The notes under the pieces: generated by a model | Databases searched by the model: none | Seen by the model: only the letters and a program-made list of their open reading frames with translations | Told to the model about the DNA's origin: nothing | Shown here: positions 28,955 through 37,695 of the stretch, piece by piece | Numbering within the stretch: position 1 is the first letter of the stretch | How the letters are laid out: every line of letters starts with the position of its first letter | Source of the DNA: Kutzneria buriramensis | Lineage (GTDB): Bacteria; Actinomycetota; Actinomycetes; Mycobacteriales; Pseudonocardiaceae | NCBI RefSeq assembly: GCF_003387475.1 | Contig: NZ_QUNO01000029.1 | Span: 1 to 64,000 of the forward strand | DNA: 64,000 nt | Direction: 5' to 3' | Made by a program: the position numbers and the translations under genes

Positions 28955-29698
28955 TCAGCGGACCGGGACCGTGGCCAGCGCGGAGCGGATCAGGTCGAGC
29001 AACTCGCTCGCCGCGTCGTGCACGAAGAAGTGGCCACCGGGCAACACGTGCGTGCGAACCTCGGCCGTGCTGTGGGCCGCCCACGCGTCGACGTCCGCCC
29101 GGGACACCAGTGGATCGGCGGCCCCGGTGTACACGTCGATCGGCACCGGCAACGCCGGCGCGGCCGGTGGCCGTGGACCGTGGCAGATGCCCAGATCGGC
29201 ACGCAGCAGCGCGATCGCGGCCGCCCGCCAGTCCGGGTAGCGCCGCACGGTTTCGGACATGCCGCCGATGCGCAGCAGCAGTTCGACGAGCTGTTCGTCG
29301 GACATGTCCGACACCTCGGCCAGCGGCGCGCGCAGCAGCGGCCCGGGGAACGCCCCCACCAGCAGCCGCGCCGGCAGCGGTTTGCCGGTGGCGAGCAGCC
29401 GGCTGGTCAGGGTATGTGCGATCAGCGCCCCCATGCTGTGCCCGTAGAAGGCGTACGGCCGGTTCAGCCACGGATCGAGCGCGTCGGCGATCGCGGTGAC
29501 CGCGGTGGCGAGGTCGCTGATGCGCGGTTCGCGCACGCGGGCCTCTCGCCCGGGCAACTGCACCGGATACACCGCGACGTCCGGCGCCAGCGCGGCCCGC
29601 CAGCCTCGGAACGCCGACGCGCCGCCACCGGCGTGGTGGAAGCAGAACAGCCGCAGCCGGTCGGCCTGGTCCGGCGGGGCGTCCAGCCAGTCAGGCAC
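28955..29698 (-). CDS. Type II thioesterase
   Basis: This protein is about 247 aa. It is an alpha/beta hydrolase with the type II thioesterase signatures LFCFHHAGGGASAFR, the nucleophile elbow GHSMGA and the C-terminal PGGHFF carrying the catalytic His. It acts in trans to remove misprimed or stalled acyl groups from carrier proteins of the PKS, and possibly the stand-alone ACP encoded just upstream. A GTG at 29698 overlaps the ACP gene by 8 nt; a TTG at 29710 is the alternative. It is last in the FkbH-ACP-TE operon. Confidence 0.94.
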   Translation of the reverse strand: MPDWLDAPPDQADRLRLFCFHHAGGGASAFRGWRAALAPDVAVYPVQLPGREARVREPRISDLATAVTAIADALDPWLNRPYAFYGHSMGALIAHTLTSRLLATGKPLPARLLVGAFPGPLLRAPLAEVSDMSDEQLVELLLRIGGMSETVRRYPDWRAAAIALLRADLGICHGPRPPAAPALPVPIDVYTGAADPLVSRADVDAWAAHSTAEVRTHVLPGGHFFVHDAASELLDLIRSALATVPVR

Positions 29699-29918
29699 CG
29701 CCGGCCACAACCGCGTAGATCCGGCCGAGGCTCGGCGCCGACAGCACGTCCGGCAGGGAGATGCTCCGGCCCGTCGCCTGTTCCAGCGCGGTCAGCAGGG
29801 TGAGCAGGTGCACCGAGTCCCACCCGGTCACCTGGTCCAGTTCCCGGTCCAGTTCGTCGGTGGCCACCGCCAGCCCGATCTCGTCGTGGATAAGGGCGGT
29901 GAACTCGTCGCGGGTCAT
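29691..29918 (-). CDS. Stand-alone acyl carrier protein for glyceryl loading
   Basis: This 75-aa carrier protein has its phosphopantetheine Ser in TGWDSVHLL. It overlaps the FkbH-like gene in an ATGA junction. In tetronate pathways such an ACP (RkF/Agg2 class) receives the glyceryl group made by the FkbH-like enzyme from 1,3-bisphosphoglycerate and presents it to the KASIII-like enzyme. The direct coupling to the FkbH gene makes this assignment strong. It is too acidic and short to be a PKS domain fragment. Confidence 0.93.
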   Translation of the reverse strand: MTRDEFTALIHDEIGLAVATDELDRELDQVTGWDSVHLLTLLTALEQATGRSISLPDVLSAPSLGRIYAVVAGGA

Positions 29919-31792
29919 CCCAACTCCTCGGTCAACGTGACGTGCTCGGGCGGGGCGGCGATGTCGACGAGGTCGTGTCGGAACACCGCTTCGGCGCCGT
30001 CGTCGGTCACCGTGCTGAAGCCGTTGCGCGGGTAGAACTCCCGCACCTTGCTGTTCTTTGCGGACGACCGGTAGGCGCCGACCACGCTGCCCGCGCCGGT
30101 GTCCCTGGCGTGTCGGAGCAGCACGGACAACGCGGTCTGCTCCACGCCCCGGGCGAACACCCGGCAGCTGAGCAGGAAGTTGTCGATGTGCAGGACGTCG
30201 GCTTCCCGGTGGGCCAGGATCGCGCCGACCAGTCCGTTGTCGCCGAAGCGGTCGGCGGTGCGCAGCGCCAGCACCAGCGCGTCCGGGTCGCGGATGAGGG
30301 CCTGCACGTCGGCCGGCTGCAAGCGGCGGGTGGTGAGGTTGAACTGGTTGGTGCGCAGGGACAGCTGCGCCACTCGGTTCACGTCCTGCTCGCCGGCGGC
30401 GAAAACCCGCACCGCGACGCCGAGTTCGGACAGGTAGTCCTGGATGGAGTCGAAGGAGTTCAGGAAGTCCTTGCGCACCAGCTCGTCCCGGTACTTGGTT
30501 GGCCGGTCGCGGTCCTCGGCGGTCAGCTCGACCGTGTCGAACCAGCCGTCGGCCAGCAGCCGGTCGACGTGCCAGGCCGGCTCGTCGTCCAGGGTGATCA
30601 CCGCGACCGCGGGCAGCTCCCGGCGTACCAGACCGCGCTCGTAGGGACTGTCGTCCGCGAACACCACGCTGTCCACGCCGACGTTGAGATCCTCGGCGAG
30701 CTCGACCAGGTTCTCGTGCTTGGGCCGCCAGTTGGCCACCACACGCACGAAGTCGTCCTCGCGCAGTGTCATCCCCGGATGCTCGCGCAGCACGGTGCGC
30801 ACCGGCTCGATGTCGTTCTTGCTCACCGCGGCCACCAGCACTCCCTGGGCGGCGAGTTGCCGCACGGTGCGCTGGAACGCGCGGAACGCCTCGCCCCGAT
30901 AGCCGTCGGCGACCTCGATACCCTCCGGCCCGTCGTCGCCGAGCACGCCGCCCCACACCGTGCCGTCCAGGTCGACGGCCAGCACCTTCTTCGCCCGGCC
31001 GGTCAGGTTCCGGGCCAGATGTCCGATCTCGCGGGCGTATCCGGCCAACAACTCGGTGGACAGGTGCGCCTTCGCGTAGACGCTCAGTCGGGCATCACCG
31101 GCCGGGATGCCGTCGGCCAGCAACGAATCGGTGTCGACCACGACCACATTCCGGTGGGCCGCGGTCAGCCGCAGCAGACGCGCGTTGGCCTCGCGCCAGG
31201 CGGCACCGAGTTCGGCCCTGGACCGGTGATCGACCAGCGCGGCGGTGCGCGTGCGGGGGAGCGGGATGGTGTTCAACACCAGCGTGCCCGCACCTCGCTC
31301 GGCGAACCGCGCGGCCAGCCCGGCCACGAGCGCCACCTTGGCCTCGAACACCGCGCGCACGTCCTCGGGCCGCCACGGCGTCGGCACCTCGTCGAAGATC
31401 AGCGCCGGATCGAGCAGGCACAGCACGATCTCGGGCCGGGCCGAGTACAAGTCGCTGTCCGAATCGGACAGATCGACGACGTAACTGTCGAAGTCGGACA
31501 GCACCGGCCTGAGCAGCAGGCCGTGCCGGGCGAACTCGACGGTCAGCGGGGCGATCAGCGCGGCCAGCGTGCCGTGACCGGTGATGGCGACGGTCAGCGC
31601 GGACGTGTCCGGGTGCGCCCGCAGCACCTCGTCCGGGTTGAGCCGGGACAGCCACGCGCCGGCCCGCCGCAGCAGGTCGCGGCTCTCCGGCGGCACGTCG
31701 GCGAGCAGATCCCGGACCAGCGGATAGTCCGACGCCAGGCGGCCGGTCCGGTGCAGCCGCAGCAGTTGCTCCGCAGCGGTCGTGGTGGTCAT
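29915..31792 (-). CDS. FkbH-like glyceryl-ACP synthase (HAD superfamily)
   Basis: This 625-aa protein has an N-terminal SGNH/hydrolase-like region (about 1-260), a HAD core with AVDLDGTVWGGVLGDDG (about residue 268 onward), VSKND and FADDSPYERG, and a C-terminal GNAT-like part containing RTNQFNLTTRR. This is the FkbH family that dephosphorylates 1,3-bisphosphoglycerate and transfers the glyceryl unit to an ACP. With the ACP, KASIII, E2 and hydrolase it completes the five-protein tetronate set. FkbH also starts methoxymalonyl-ACP synthesis, but the partner dehydrogenases for that are absent. A SARP-like repeat lies just upstream. Confidence 0.96.
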   Translation of the reverse strand: MTTTTAAEQLLRLHRTGRLASDYPLVRDLLADVPPESRDLLRRAGAWLSRLNPDEVLRAHPDTSALTVAITGHGTLAALIAPLTVEFARHGLLLRPVLSDFDSYVVDLSDSDSDLYSARPEIVLCLLDPALIFDEVPTPWRPEDVRAVFEAKVALVAGLAARFAERGAGTLVLNTIPLPRTRTAALVDHRSRAELGAAWREANARLLRLTAAHRNVVVVDTDSLLADGIPAGDARLSVYAKAHLSTELLAGYAREIGHLARNLTGRAKKVLAVDLDGTVWGGVLGDDGPEGIEVADGYRGEAFRAFQRTVRQLAAQGVLVAAVSKNDIEPVRTVLREHPGMTLREDDFVRVVANWRPKHENLVELAEDLNVGVDSVVFADDSPYERGLVRRELPAVAVITLDDEPAWHVDRLLADGWFDTVELTAEDRDRPTKYRDELVRKDFLNSFDSIQDYLSELGVAVRVFAAGEQDVNRVAQLSLRTNQFNLTTRRLQPADVQALIRDPDALVLALRTADRFGDNGLVGAILAHREADVLHIDNFLLSCRVFARGVEQTALSVLLRHARDTGAGSVVGAYRSSAKNSKVREFYPRNGFSTVTDDGAEAVFRHDLVDIAAPPEHVTLTEELG

Positions 31793-31814
31793 GCCGCCAT
31801 CGTGGCCGCCGGCT

Positions 31815-31832
31815 CTGAAGCCGACCTAAGCG
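31815..31832 (-). promoter_or_regulatory. SARP-like direct repeat
   Basis: CTGAAGC (31815-31821) and CCTAAGC (31825-31831) have AAGC cores 10 bp apart, 23-40 bp upstream of the leftward FkbH gene and about 135 bp upstream of the SARP gene. Orientation is the same as at 19103 and 28914. Confidence 0.45.
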
Positions 31833-31964
31833 CGAACTTCGGCGCCACCTACGCCTTTAAGTACTTTCTACGATGTGGAGCGCCCCCTGACTTGGGCAAA
31901 CTGATCCGGTCCGGGTTCTCGACAGTGCCGTCGAGCGTGCGAGCGCAGGGGTGAGGGGCACACG

Positions 31965-32726
31965 GTGGCATACCAGGTTCTCGGTGCACTGCGGGTGGCC
32001 GATGAGAACGGATCGGCGTCGATCGGCGCGCACAAGGTAAAGACGCTGCTCGGCGTGCTGCTGGTCCGCGCCAACCAGGTGGTGCCGGCCGACCAACTGC
32101 TCAACGAGCTGTGGGGGAGCAACCCGCCGCGGCGCGCCACGGCCGGCCTGCACGTCTACGTCTCGCAGCTGCGGCGGTTCCTCGCGAACACGGTCGATCG
32201 GCCGGACCCGCTGGTCACCAGGGCTCCGGGGTATCTGTTGCAGGTCGGTTCGGACGAACTGGACCTGTTGGTGTTCCGCCGGTTGGTGCAGCGCGGACGG
32301 TCCAGCATGCGAGCCGGCAACCATGAGGAGGCGTCGGCGGCGTTCTCCTCGGCGCTGGATCTGTGGCGCGGCCCGGCCCTTGACGACCTGCGCGACGGCG
32401 AGGTCATCGGCAGGTTCGTCAGCTGGCTCGAGGAACTCCGGCTGGAATGCGTCGAGATGCTGGTCGAATGCGACTTCGAACTCGGCCGGCACCGCGAACT
32501 GGTCGGCTTCCTCTACGACCTGGTCTCCGAGCACCCGCTGCACGAGGCGTTCTACCGGCAGCTGATGCTCGCGCTGTACCGGTGCGAGCGGCGGGCGGAC
32601 GCGCTGCGGGTGTACAAGACCGCGCGCGAGACGCTCACCGCCGAGCTCGGGCTCGAGCCCTGCCGGTCCCTGCGTGACCTGCACCACGCGATCCTGCTCG
32701 GTGACGGCGATCGGCTGGCCGGCTGA
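31965..32726 (+). CDS. SARP-family pathway activator
   Basis: This 253-aa protein has an N-terminal winged-helix DNA-binding domain of the OmpR/PhoB type (about 1-95, with HKVKTLLGVLLVRANQVV and GLHVYVSQLRRFL), then a bacterial transcriptional activator domain (about 100-245) with YRQLMLALYRCERRADALRVY and the ending ELGLEPCRSLRDLH. Length and layout match small SARPs such as ActII-ORF4 and RedD. GTG start. It is divergent from the FkbH operon and convergent with a LAL regulator. It probably activates the tetronate genes through the AAGC-type repeats listed here. Confidence 0.95.
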   Translation: MAYQVLGALRVADENGSASIGAHKVKTLLGVLLVRANQVVPADQLLNELWGSNPPRRATAGLHVYVSQLRRFLANTVDRPDPLVTRAPGYLLQVGSDELDLLVFRRLVQRGRSSMRAGNHEEASAAFSSALDLWRGPALDDLRDGEVIGRFVSWLEELRLECVEMLVECDFELGRHRELVGFLYDLVSEHPLHEAFYRQLMLALYRCERRADALRVYKTARETLTAELGLEPCRSLRDLHHAILLGDGDRLAG

Positions 32727-32742
32727 GCCGCCGATCGCCGTC
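32703..32742. terminator. Bidirectional hairpin terminator overlapping SARP stop
   Basis: A perfect 13-bp stem (32703-32715 with 32730-32742) and a 14-nt loop contain the SARP stop codon. It separates the convergent SARP and LAL genes. Confidence 0.55.
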
Positions 32743-32747
32743 GTCCG

Positions 32748-35645
32748 TCAGTCCACTTTGGCCATCAGATTGGCCAGTGCGGCGCGGGAGCCCACGTTGA
32801 GCTTGCGGTAGACGTGGCTGAGGTGCACGTCCACCGTGCGTGGGCTCAGCGACAGCTGTTCGGCGATCTTCTTGGTGCGGATGCCGGTGCCGGCGATCCG
32901 GGCGATCTCCCGTTCTCGCTTGGTCAGCACCGAGAGATCCACGTCCGGGACAGTCGTTTCGTCCCCGTCGACCGAGGCGGTGCCATCCTTCGGGACGATC
33001 CGCCTGCGCAGCGTCTCGGCGTCCTCATACAACACCACGGCGCCGCACTGGAGTGCGAGATCCTTGGCCAGCAACAGATGCGCGTCCGCCTCGGCGATGC
33101 GGTTGTCCAGCTCGGCGCTGTGCGCCGCGAAGGTCAGCGAGCGGATCTGGGCGCCCGCCATGCCCAGCGAACCGTACAGATCGGCGGCCTGTTGGTACAG
33201 GGCGGTCGCGGCCGCGTAGTCCTGGCCTGCGCGCACCAGGTGGCCCCGGGCGACCATGGCCGAAGCGAAGTGGTTCGGCTGGCCCACCGCGGCCGCGGCC
33301 TCGTCGCAGCGACGAACCCAGTCGGCGGTGCGGGAGTCACCGCTGTTCGCCGCAGCGTTGGCCAACATCTCGTAACACCGCGGCCGGATCAGCGGTGGAA
33401 TGCCCGGTAGGTCGGTGCCCCCGCCCGCGTGCAGCACCAGGCTGGTGCACCGGCGGTCGTCGCCCTCGATCTCCAGCACCCGCGCCAACAACAGGATTGC
33501 CTGCACGCCGAACCACCAGCCACGGGGCAGCCGCATGGCCACCGCCTGCTCGGCGTGCGCCACCGCGATCCGGCTCCCGTCCGACCGATCGATCCACGCC
33601 AGGTACGCGGATTCGAACATGATCGCCAGGTCCCGCACGTGCCGCGCGCCGATGCGGCCGGCCACCTCGGCGGCTTCGGCCGCCGCCCGCCGCGCCTCCG
33701 CGAGCCGGGCCACGGCCTGGTAGTTCTGACTCAGCCCGAGCAACGCGATGACCCGTTCGCCGTGTCGGCCCTGCTGACGGGTCAGGGAGACCTGCCGGGA
33801 CAGATGCCGTTCGGCATCGGCGAAGCGGGTCAGGATGCGTTCCACCCAGCCGAGCAGGGTGAGGCAGTCGGGGTGATCGGCCAGCTCCGCGTCCGTGAGC
33901 GTGTCCACGATCGCGGCGCAGTCCACGGCCATGCCGGTGGCCAACTGGACGTCGCCCCGGTAGCTGGCGAGCAGGCCGCGCAGCGCGAGCAGGCTGGCCG
34001 TGTCGACCCGATCGCCTTGCCGGCGGGCCAGTTCGAACACCGATGCCAGCAGTTCCTCGTCGGGCAGCTCGCTGCCGAACAGGCCGGTGACGGCCTGTCG
34101 GCGAAGCAGTCGGACGAGGGCGCCCAGATGGGCTTGCGGCTGTTCCCGCAATCCGGCCAGCTCGACCGCGAGCACGGTGCTCGCCTCGGTGTAGTTGCCG
34201 AGCAGGCACTCGACCAGGGCGCATTCGGCCACCGCGCGGACGCGCTGGCCGGCGCTGACCGCCGGGCAGTGCCGGATCAGCACCTGCAGGAGCTCACGGG
34301 CGTCAGACAGCTCTCCCGCGGCCACGAGCGCACTGGCCAGGACCAGCCGCAACTCGGTTCGTTCGGTGTCCACGGCGGTCAGCCGCAGCGCCAGCCGCAG
34401 CAGCCGAATCGCCTCCTCGGGGCGGTCGGGCAGCACATCCGCGGCGGCGCGGGCAAGGACGGTCAGGTCGTCGGGTTCGAACAACGCGATCGAGCCGGAC
34501 ACGTGCCACGCTCGGTCCTCGGCCGACGCGCCGTGCTGGGTCAGCAGTCCCAGCGCGCGGCGATGCGCGGCGTTCCGCCAGCACAGGTCCGTGCCGGCGT
34601 ACACCAGCTGGCGTAACAACGGATGCCGGAACGTGAGTACGCCGACATCGGCCGCCGAGCGCAGCACGTCCCGGTACTCCAGCCCGGCGGTCGCGGCACA
34701 CACCCGATTGCGGTCCAGCTCGGACACCGTGATCAGTGCGTTGATGTCGCAGTCGACCCCGAGCACGGCAGCGGCCTCGGCGACGAGCATTTCATCGGGG
34801 GAGAGCGTGGCGAGTTCGCTCGCGAGTAGCGCGGCGGCCAGGCCCGCCGATTCGGGTTCGCGCTGCCGCGGCAGCCGGAGCTCGGTCGGCTGATCCTGCT
34901 CGGACAGTGCCAGTAGGTACAACGGGTTGCCCTTGCTCACCTCGTGCAGATCGCGCAGGCGGTTCTCGTCCACTTTCCGCCCGTCGACGGCGAGCAGGCT
35001 CGCGGACTGGTCGACGCTCAACGCGCCGAGCTCGATCCGCTCCACCGTGCCGGCGGCCATGCCGTGCGCGAGAGCACCCGCCAGCCGAGCACACGCCTGG
35101 CGAGGGCGGTAGGCCACGACCAGCAGCAGCGGCGCGGGCACCGGATACCGCGCCAGGAAGCTGATGAATTCGGTCGATCGCCGGTCGGCCCAGTGGCAGT
35201 CGTCCAGCAGCAGGACCATCCCGTCCCTGGCCAGGTGGGTGAGCAGCGCGCGGAGAGTGGGCAGCACATCGGCGTCGGGTCCGTCGCCGGCGCGGTCCCG
35301 GGGTGCGCGCAGCAGGTGCTTGGTGATCACATCGGCCTGGCTCGCCGGCAACTCGGCGCACGCCTTCGCGATCACGTTCTCGCCGAGCGCGTTGGCCAGC
35401 GACCGGAACATGTCCTTGCGTTCGAACTCGCTGCTGCGCCCGTGACACACGGCCAGGCCGCGGCGCCGGGCCTCGGCGGCCAGTTCCGTCAGCAGCATGC
35501 TTTTGCCGATGCCGGGCTCGCCGGTCACCTGGATCGTGTGCCCGGAGCCCGGCGCCAACCGGTCGAGACCGGCCCGGAGCCGGTCGAACTCGTCGCTGCG
35601 GACGTCCGCCGCATCGTTGGTATGGCCGATCTCTGTCCCACCCAC
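32748..35645 (-). CDS. LAL-family regulator (large ATP-binding LuxR)
   Basis: This protein is about 965 aa. It has an N-terminal AAA/STAND ATPase (Walker A GEPGIGKSML, Walker B VLLLDDCHWAD), a long helical TPR-like middle, and a C-terminal LuxR helix-turn-helix (LTKREREIARIAG, then LSLSPRTVDVHLSHVYRKL). LAL proteins of this size control many polyketide clusters (PikD type). The start is GTG at 35645 (VGGTEIGHT) because a G-rich Shine-Dalgarno tract lies five bases upstream; an upstream in-frame start would add unrelated sequence. It is the last gene before the IS remnant and likely marks the right end of the tetronate cluster. Confidence 0.94.
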   Translation of the reverse strand: MGGTEIGHTNDAADVRSDEFDRLRAGLDRLAPGSGHTIQVTGEPGIGKSMLLTELAAEARRRGLAVCHGRSSEFERKDMFRSLANALGENVIAKACAELPASQADVITKHLLRAPRDRAGDGPDADVLPTLRALLTHLARDGMVLLLDDCHWADRRSTEFISFLARYPVPAPLLLVVAYRPRQACARLAGALAHGMAAGTVERIELGALSVDQSASLLAVDGRKVDENRLRDLHEVSKGNPLYLLALSEQDQPTELRLPRQREPESAGLAAALLASELATLSPDEMLVAEAAAVLGVDCDINALITVSELDRNRVCAATAGLEYRDVLRSAADVGVLTFRHPLLRQLVYAGTDLCWRNAAHRRALGLLTQHGASAEDRAWHVSGSIALFEPDDLTVLARAAADVLPDRPEEAIRLLRLALRLTAVDTERTELRLVLASALVAAGELSDARELLQVLIRHCPAVSAGQRVRAVAECALVECLLGNYTEASTVLAVELAGLREQPQAHLGALVRLLRRQAVTGLFGSELPDEELLASVFELARRQGDRVDTASLLALRGLLASYRGDVQLATGMAVDCAAIVDTLTDAELADHPDCLTLLGWVERILTRFADAERHLSRQVSLTRQQGRHGERVIALLGLSQNYQAVARLAEARRAAAEAAEVAGRIGARHVRDLAIMFESAYLAWIDRSDGSRIAVAHAEQAVAMRLPRGWWFGVQAILLLARVLEIEGDDRRCTSLVLHAGGGTDLPGIPPLIRPRCYEMLANAAANSGDSRTADWVRRCDEAAAAVGQPNHFASAMVARGHLVRAGQDYAAATALYQQAADLYGSLGMAGAQIRSLTFAAHSAELDNRIAEADAHLLLAKDLALQCGAVVLYEDAETLRRRIVPKDGTASVDGDETTVPDVDLSVLTKREREIARIAGTGIRTKKIAEQLSLSPRTVDVHLSHVYRKLNVGSRAALANLMAKVD

Positions 35646-35841
35646 TATTGCCCCCCAGCTCAGTGCGTCATCCGAATCACTGACGTGCGGCCGGCCGGCC
35701 GTGCGCGGCGTCAAGCACGGGGCGACTCCGTTGAACCACCGTGCTCTGGCCAATTTACCGAAACTCCGGGTGTTCGGAAGCCCCGCCGGCTTCATGTCAA
35801 ATAATAGAAACCTGGATCGGGCCCTTGACATTGTGCCGGAG

Positions 35842-36067
35842 CGAGGTCTGGGCTGAGCTGAACTGGCAGGGCATCCTCGTGGCCCGGTGCACGGTCGAGC
35901 GGCTCATGCGCAAGGCGGGGCTGCGTGGGCTGCCGCGCGACAAGTCCCCGCGCACGACGTGGCCGGCGCCGGAGACCGGACGGCCGACTGACCTGGTGGA
36001 ACGTGACTTCGCGGCGACGCGGGTGAACCAGTTGCGGGTCGCGGACATCACTTGCGTGCGCACCGCC
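35842..36067 (+). pseudogene. IS3-family transposase (OrfB) remnant
   Basis: About 75 codons match the N-terminal half of IS3-family OrfB transposases: VWAELN, VARCTVERLMRKAGLRGLP, RPTDLVERDF, then the start of the rve integrase core at NQLRVADITCVRT (usually NQLWVADITYVRT). The match begins without a start codon and stops abruptly, where it runs into a tRNA-like element. The DDE catalytic core is missing, so it cannot transpose. Confidence 0.8.
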
Positions 36068-36098
36068 GCGGGCAGGATTCGAACCTGCGCACCGCGGC
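36065..36098 (-). other. tRNA-like acceptor/T-arm minihelix (possible tRNA relic)
   Basis: Read on the minus strand, GCCGCGG (36098-36092) pairs perfectly with CCGCGGC (36071-36065). Between them lie a 3-nt linker and a canonical T-arm: stem GCAGG/CCTGC with loop TTCGAAT (36088-36072). No D-arm or properly paired anticodon arm is seen upstream, so it is not an intact tRNA. It may be a rearranged tRNA 3' end from a past integration, or a chance structure. Confidence 0.4.
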
Positions 36099-36819
36099 AC
36101 ATCCGGGTCCGTGACAACCGGAAGGTCGAACGGGCTGCCGATAGGCCGGACACGGCAGCGTGTGGCCGAACGCGACATCGGGCGGTCTGTGGACAGCGGG
36201 GGCCGTTCACGGTGCCACCGACGGCTGGTCACGCCGTTGACCGGCAGCTGAACGCGCTGGGGTGGCGCGAACTCCTCGCCGGAGGTGGCGGCAGAGGACC
36301 GGATCATGACGTTCTCTCCTGAAACCGGGCTGTGCCTTTGGCAGTCACGGCCGGCGCGGCGGGTGTTCCACACCAACCGGGAGCAGGCGGAGCACGGGGA
36401 AGGTGTGTGGCAGGCAGAGGTCGTCGAGTGCGGTCCGATAGGGGGGCCACTGATCTGGCCACTCCATGAACAGGGGCCAGGTCGTCCATAATGATCATGT
36501 TGATCGCAAACTGCGTCCCCCATCAGCCACACCGACAAGCTAACGGCCGCCAATGACCGAATGAGATCACGCCGCGCTGGGTTCCAATCCAGAGCTTCGA
36601 GAACGTCTGCGCCCCGCGGTAATTTCGGGGGCGAGGAGTATTGGAGTGTCATTGACTGTGTCGAACGCCGGACGCGCTGTCACCGTGTATGTGACCGTTT
36701 TTGTCTGAGCGTCGCGCCGGCGGACAGCTCTGCGTGGTGTGCGCGCAAGAGAAAAGTGTCGAATTTTGCCCTGTTGAACGCGCCGCTGCCCGGTTGTGGC
36801 GAATTGAATTCAAAAAGGA
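36099..36819. other. Intergenic boundary without recognisable gene
   Basis: About 720 bp lie between the IS/tRNA-like remnant and the second operon. Several short open frames occur on both strands but none resembles a known family or has both a good start and codon bias. The last 150 bp are noticeably richer in A+T than the flanks and probably hold the promoter and leader of the operon that starts at 36820. This gap separates two functionally distinct gene sets. Confidence 0.6.
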
Positions 36820-37695
36820 ATGATTTATTTGGCTGTCGCTGTGGGGTTGCCGTTTGTGGCGGCGCTGGACGACGTGTTGTTCGATGTTCCGTACTGTAGT
36901 GCCGCGCAATTCCATGAGTACTATGGCGATGGCCTGCCGCCCCGTCGGTTGGGCATGGGCTGCGCGTGGCAGTCGTTCGAAGTCGCGCGGCTGGTGCGGG
37001 AGCGCAGTGGGGTCAAGGCGACCTTCCTGTACTCCGGGCGGCATGTCGCCGCCGTATATCCGCAGGCCGGCGGCATGGTTGTGCTCGATCCGTATCTGCT
37101 GCACCGTAGGCCGGTGGTGCTGCGGAAGGCCGAGGCGCGAGACGGTGTCGTGACGGTCGTCGAGGATGCCTTTCCATTCCGTACAACCGTGAACGGTGAG
37201 ACGAAGCCGTCGAAACTCAGGTTGAGCTGGACTCCCGCGGACGGCCGCCTGCACAGCGAATATCTCCGATATAGTCCGAGGCTGGGCAGGTATGTTACTT
37301 TCCGTGCTTTCGCATTCCGGCCTGGCTTGACGCTGCCGGTGTTCCCGCCGCCGCGTGCGCTTGTTCGCCGGCTGTTGTTGGACGCCGAGCAGAACAATCT
37401 GTCGATCAGGAGTGTCGATCGGGACAGTGGTCGCATGCGTGAGCTGGTGTTGCCGTTCAGTGGAAGGCCGCGCGAGCAACTGGTCGACGCGCGTTGTCTG
37501 ATCACCAGAGACAACCAGGGGGCGGTGAGTCGCGCCGGGACGGACGAATTTCGGCGCGACCTGGCCGGCATCTGCGCGTCCGTCTCCAGCAGCCCGGACG
37601 AGCTGACCGGCTACCTGCTCAGCGCCGCCGAGATCTATGTCGCGAGGGTGTCGGACGACGTTGTGGTTCCCGAGTACTCCATGGAGGACGAATGA
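36820..37695 (+). CDS. NAT/transglutaminase-like Cys-His-Asp protein, function unknown
   Basis: This protein is about 291 aa. I do not recognise a close family, but the first half has a Cys-His-Asp order like papain-fold arylamine N-acetyltransferases and transglutaminases: Cys in GMGCAWQSFE (about residue 48), His in SGRHVAAVYP and Asp in MVVLDPYLL, about 15 residues later. The C-terminal half has no recognised motif. NAT-like amide synthases release macrolactam chains in some polyketide pathways, so an acyl-transfer or release role in this operon is possible. The start is unclear: AAGGA is only one base from the ATG at 36820 but well spaced for a TTG at 36829. It is the first gene of the seven-gene operon and overlaps the next by 4 nt. 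Confidence 0.7.
   Translation: MIYLAVAVGLPFVAALDDVLFDVPYCSAAQFHEYYGDGLPPRRLGMGCAWQSFEVARLVRERSGVKATFLYSGRHVAAVYPQAGGMVVLDPYLLHRRPVVLRKAEARDGVVTVVEDAFPFRTTVNGETKPSKLRLSWTPADGRLHSEYLRYSPRLGRYVTFRAFAFRPGLTLPVFPPPRALVRRLLLDAEQNNLSIRSVDRDSGRMRELVLPFSGRPREQLVDARCLITRDNQGAVSRAGTDEFRRDLAGICASVSSSPDELTGYLLSAAEIYVARVSDDVVVPEYSMEDE

Noticed and set aside
29915-31792. Methoxymalonyl-ACP pathway starter
   Set aside because: FkbH proteins can start that pathway, but the acyl-CoA dehydrogenase, 3-hydroxyacyl dehydrogenase and O-methyltransferase partners are missing, while the tetronate partners are all present.
36065-36160. Intact tRNA gene on the minus strand
   Set aside because: The T-arm and acceptor stem are perfect, but no D-arm exists and the only Asp-like anticodon loop candidate (TTGTCAC) has no paired stem.
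36285-36899. Small genes in the boundary region
   Set aside because: Short frames on both strands overlap each other, lack convincing ribosome sites and resemble no family; the one at 36561-36899 overlaps the start of the better-supported gene at 36820.
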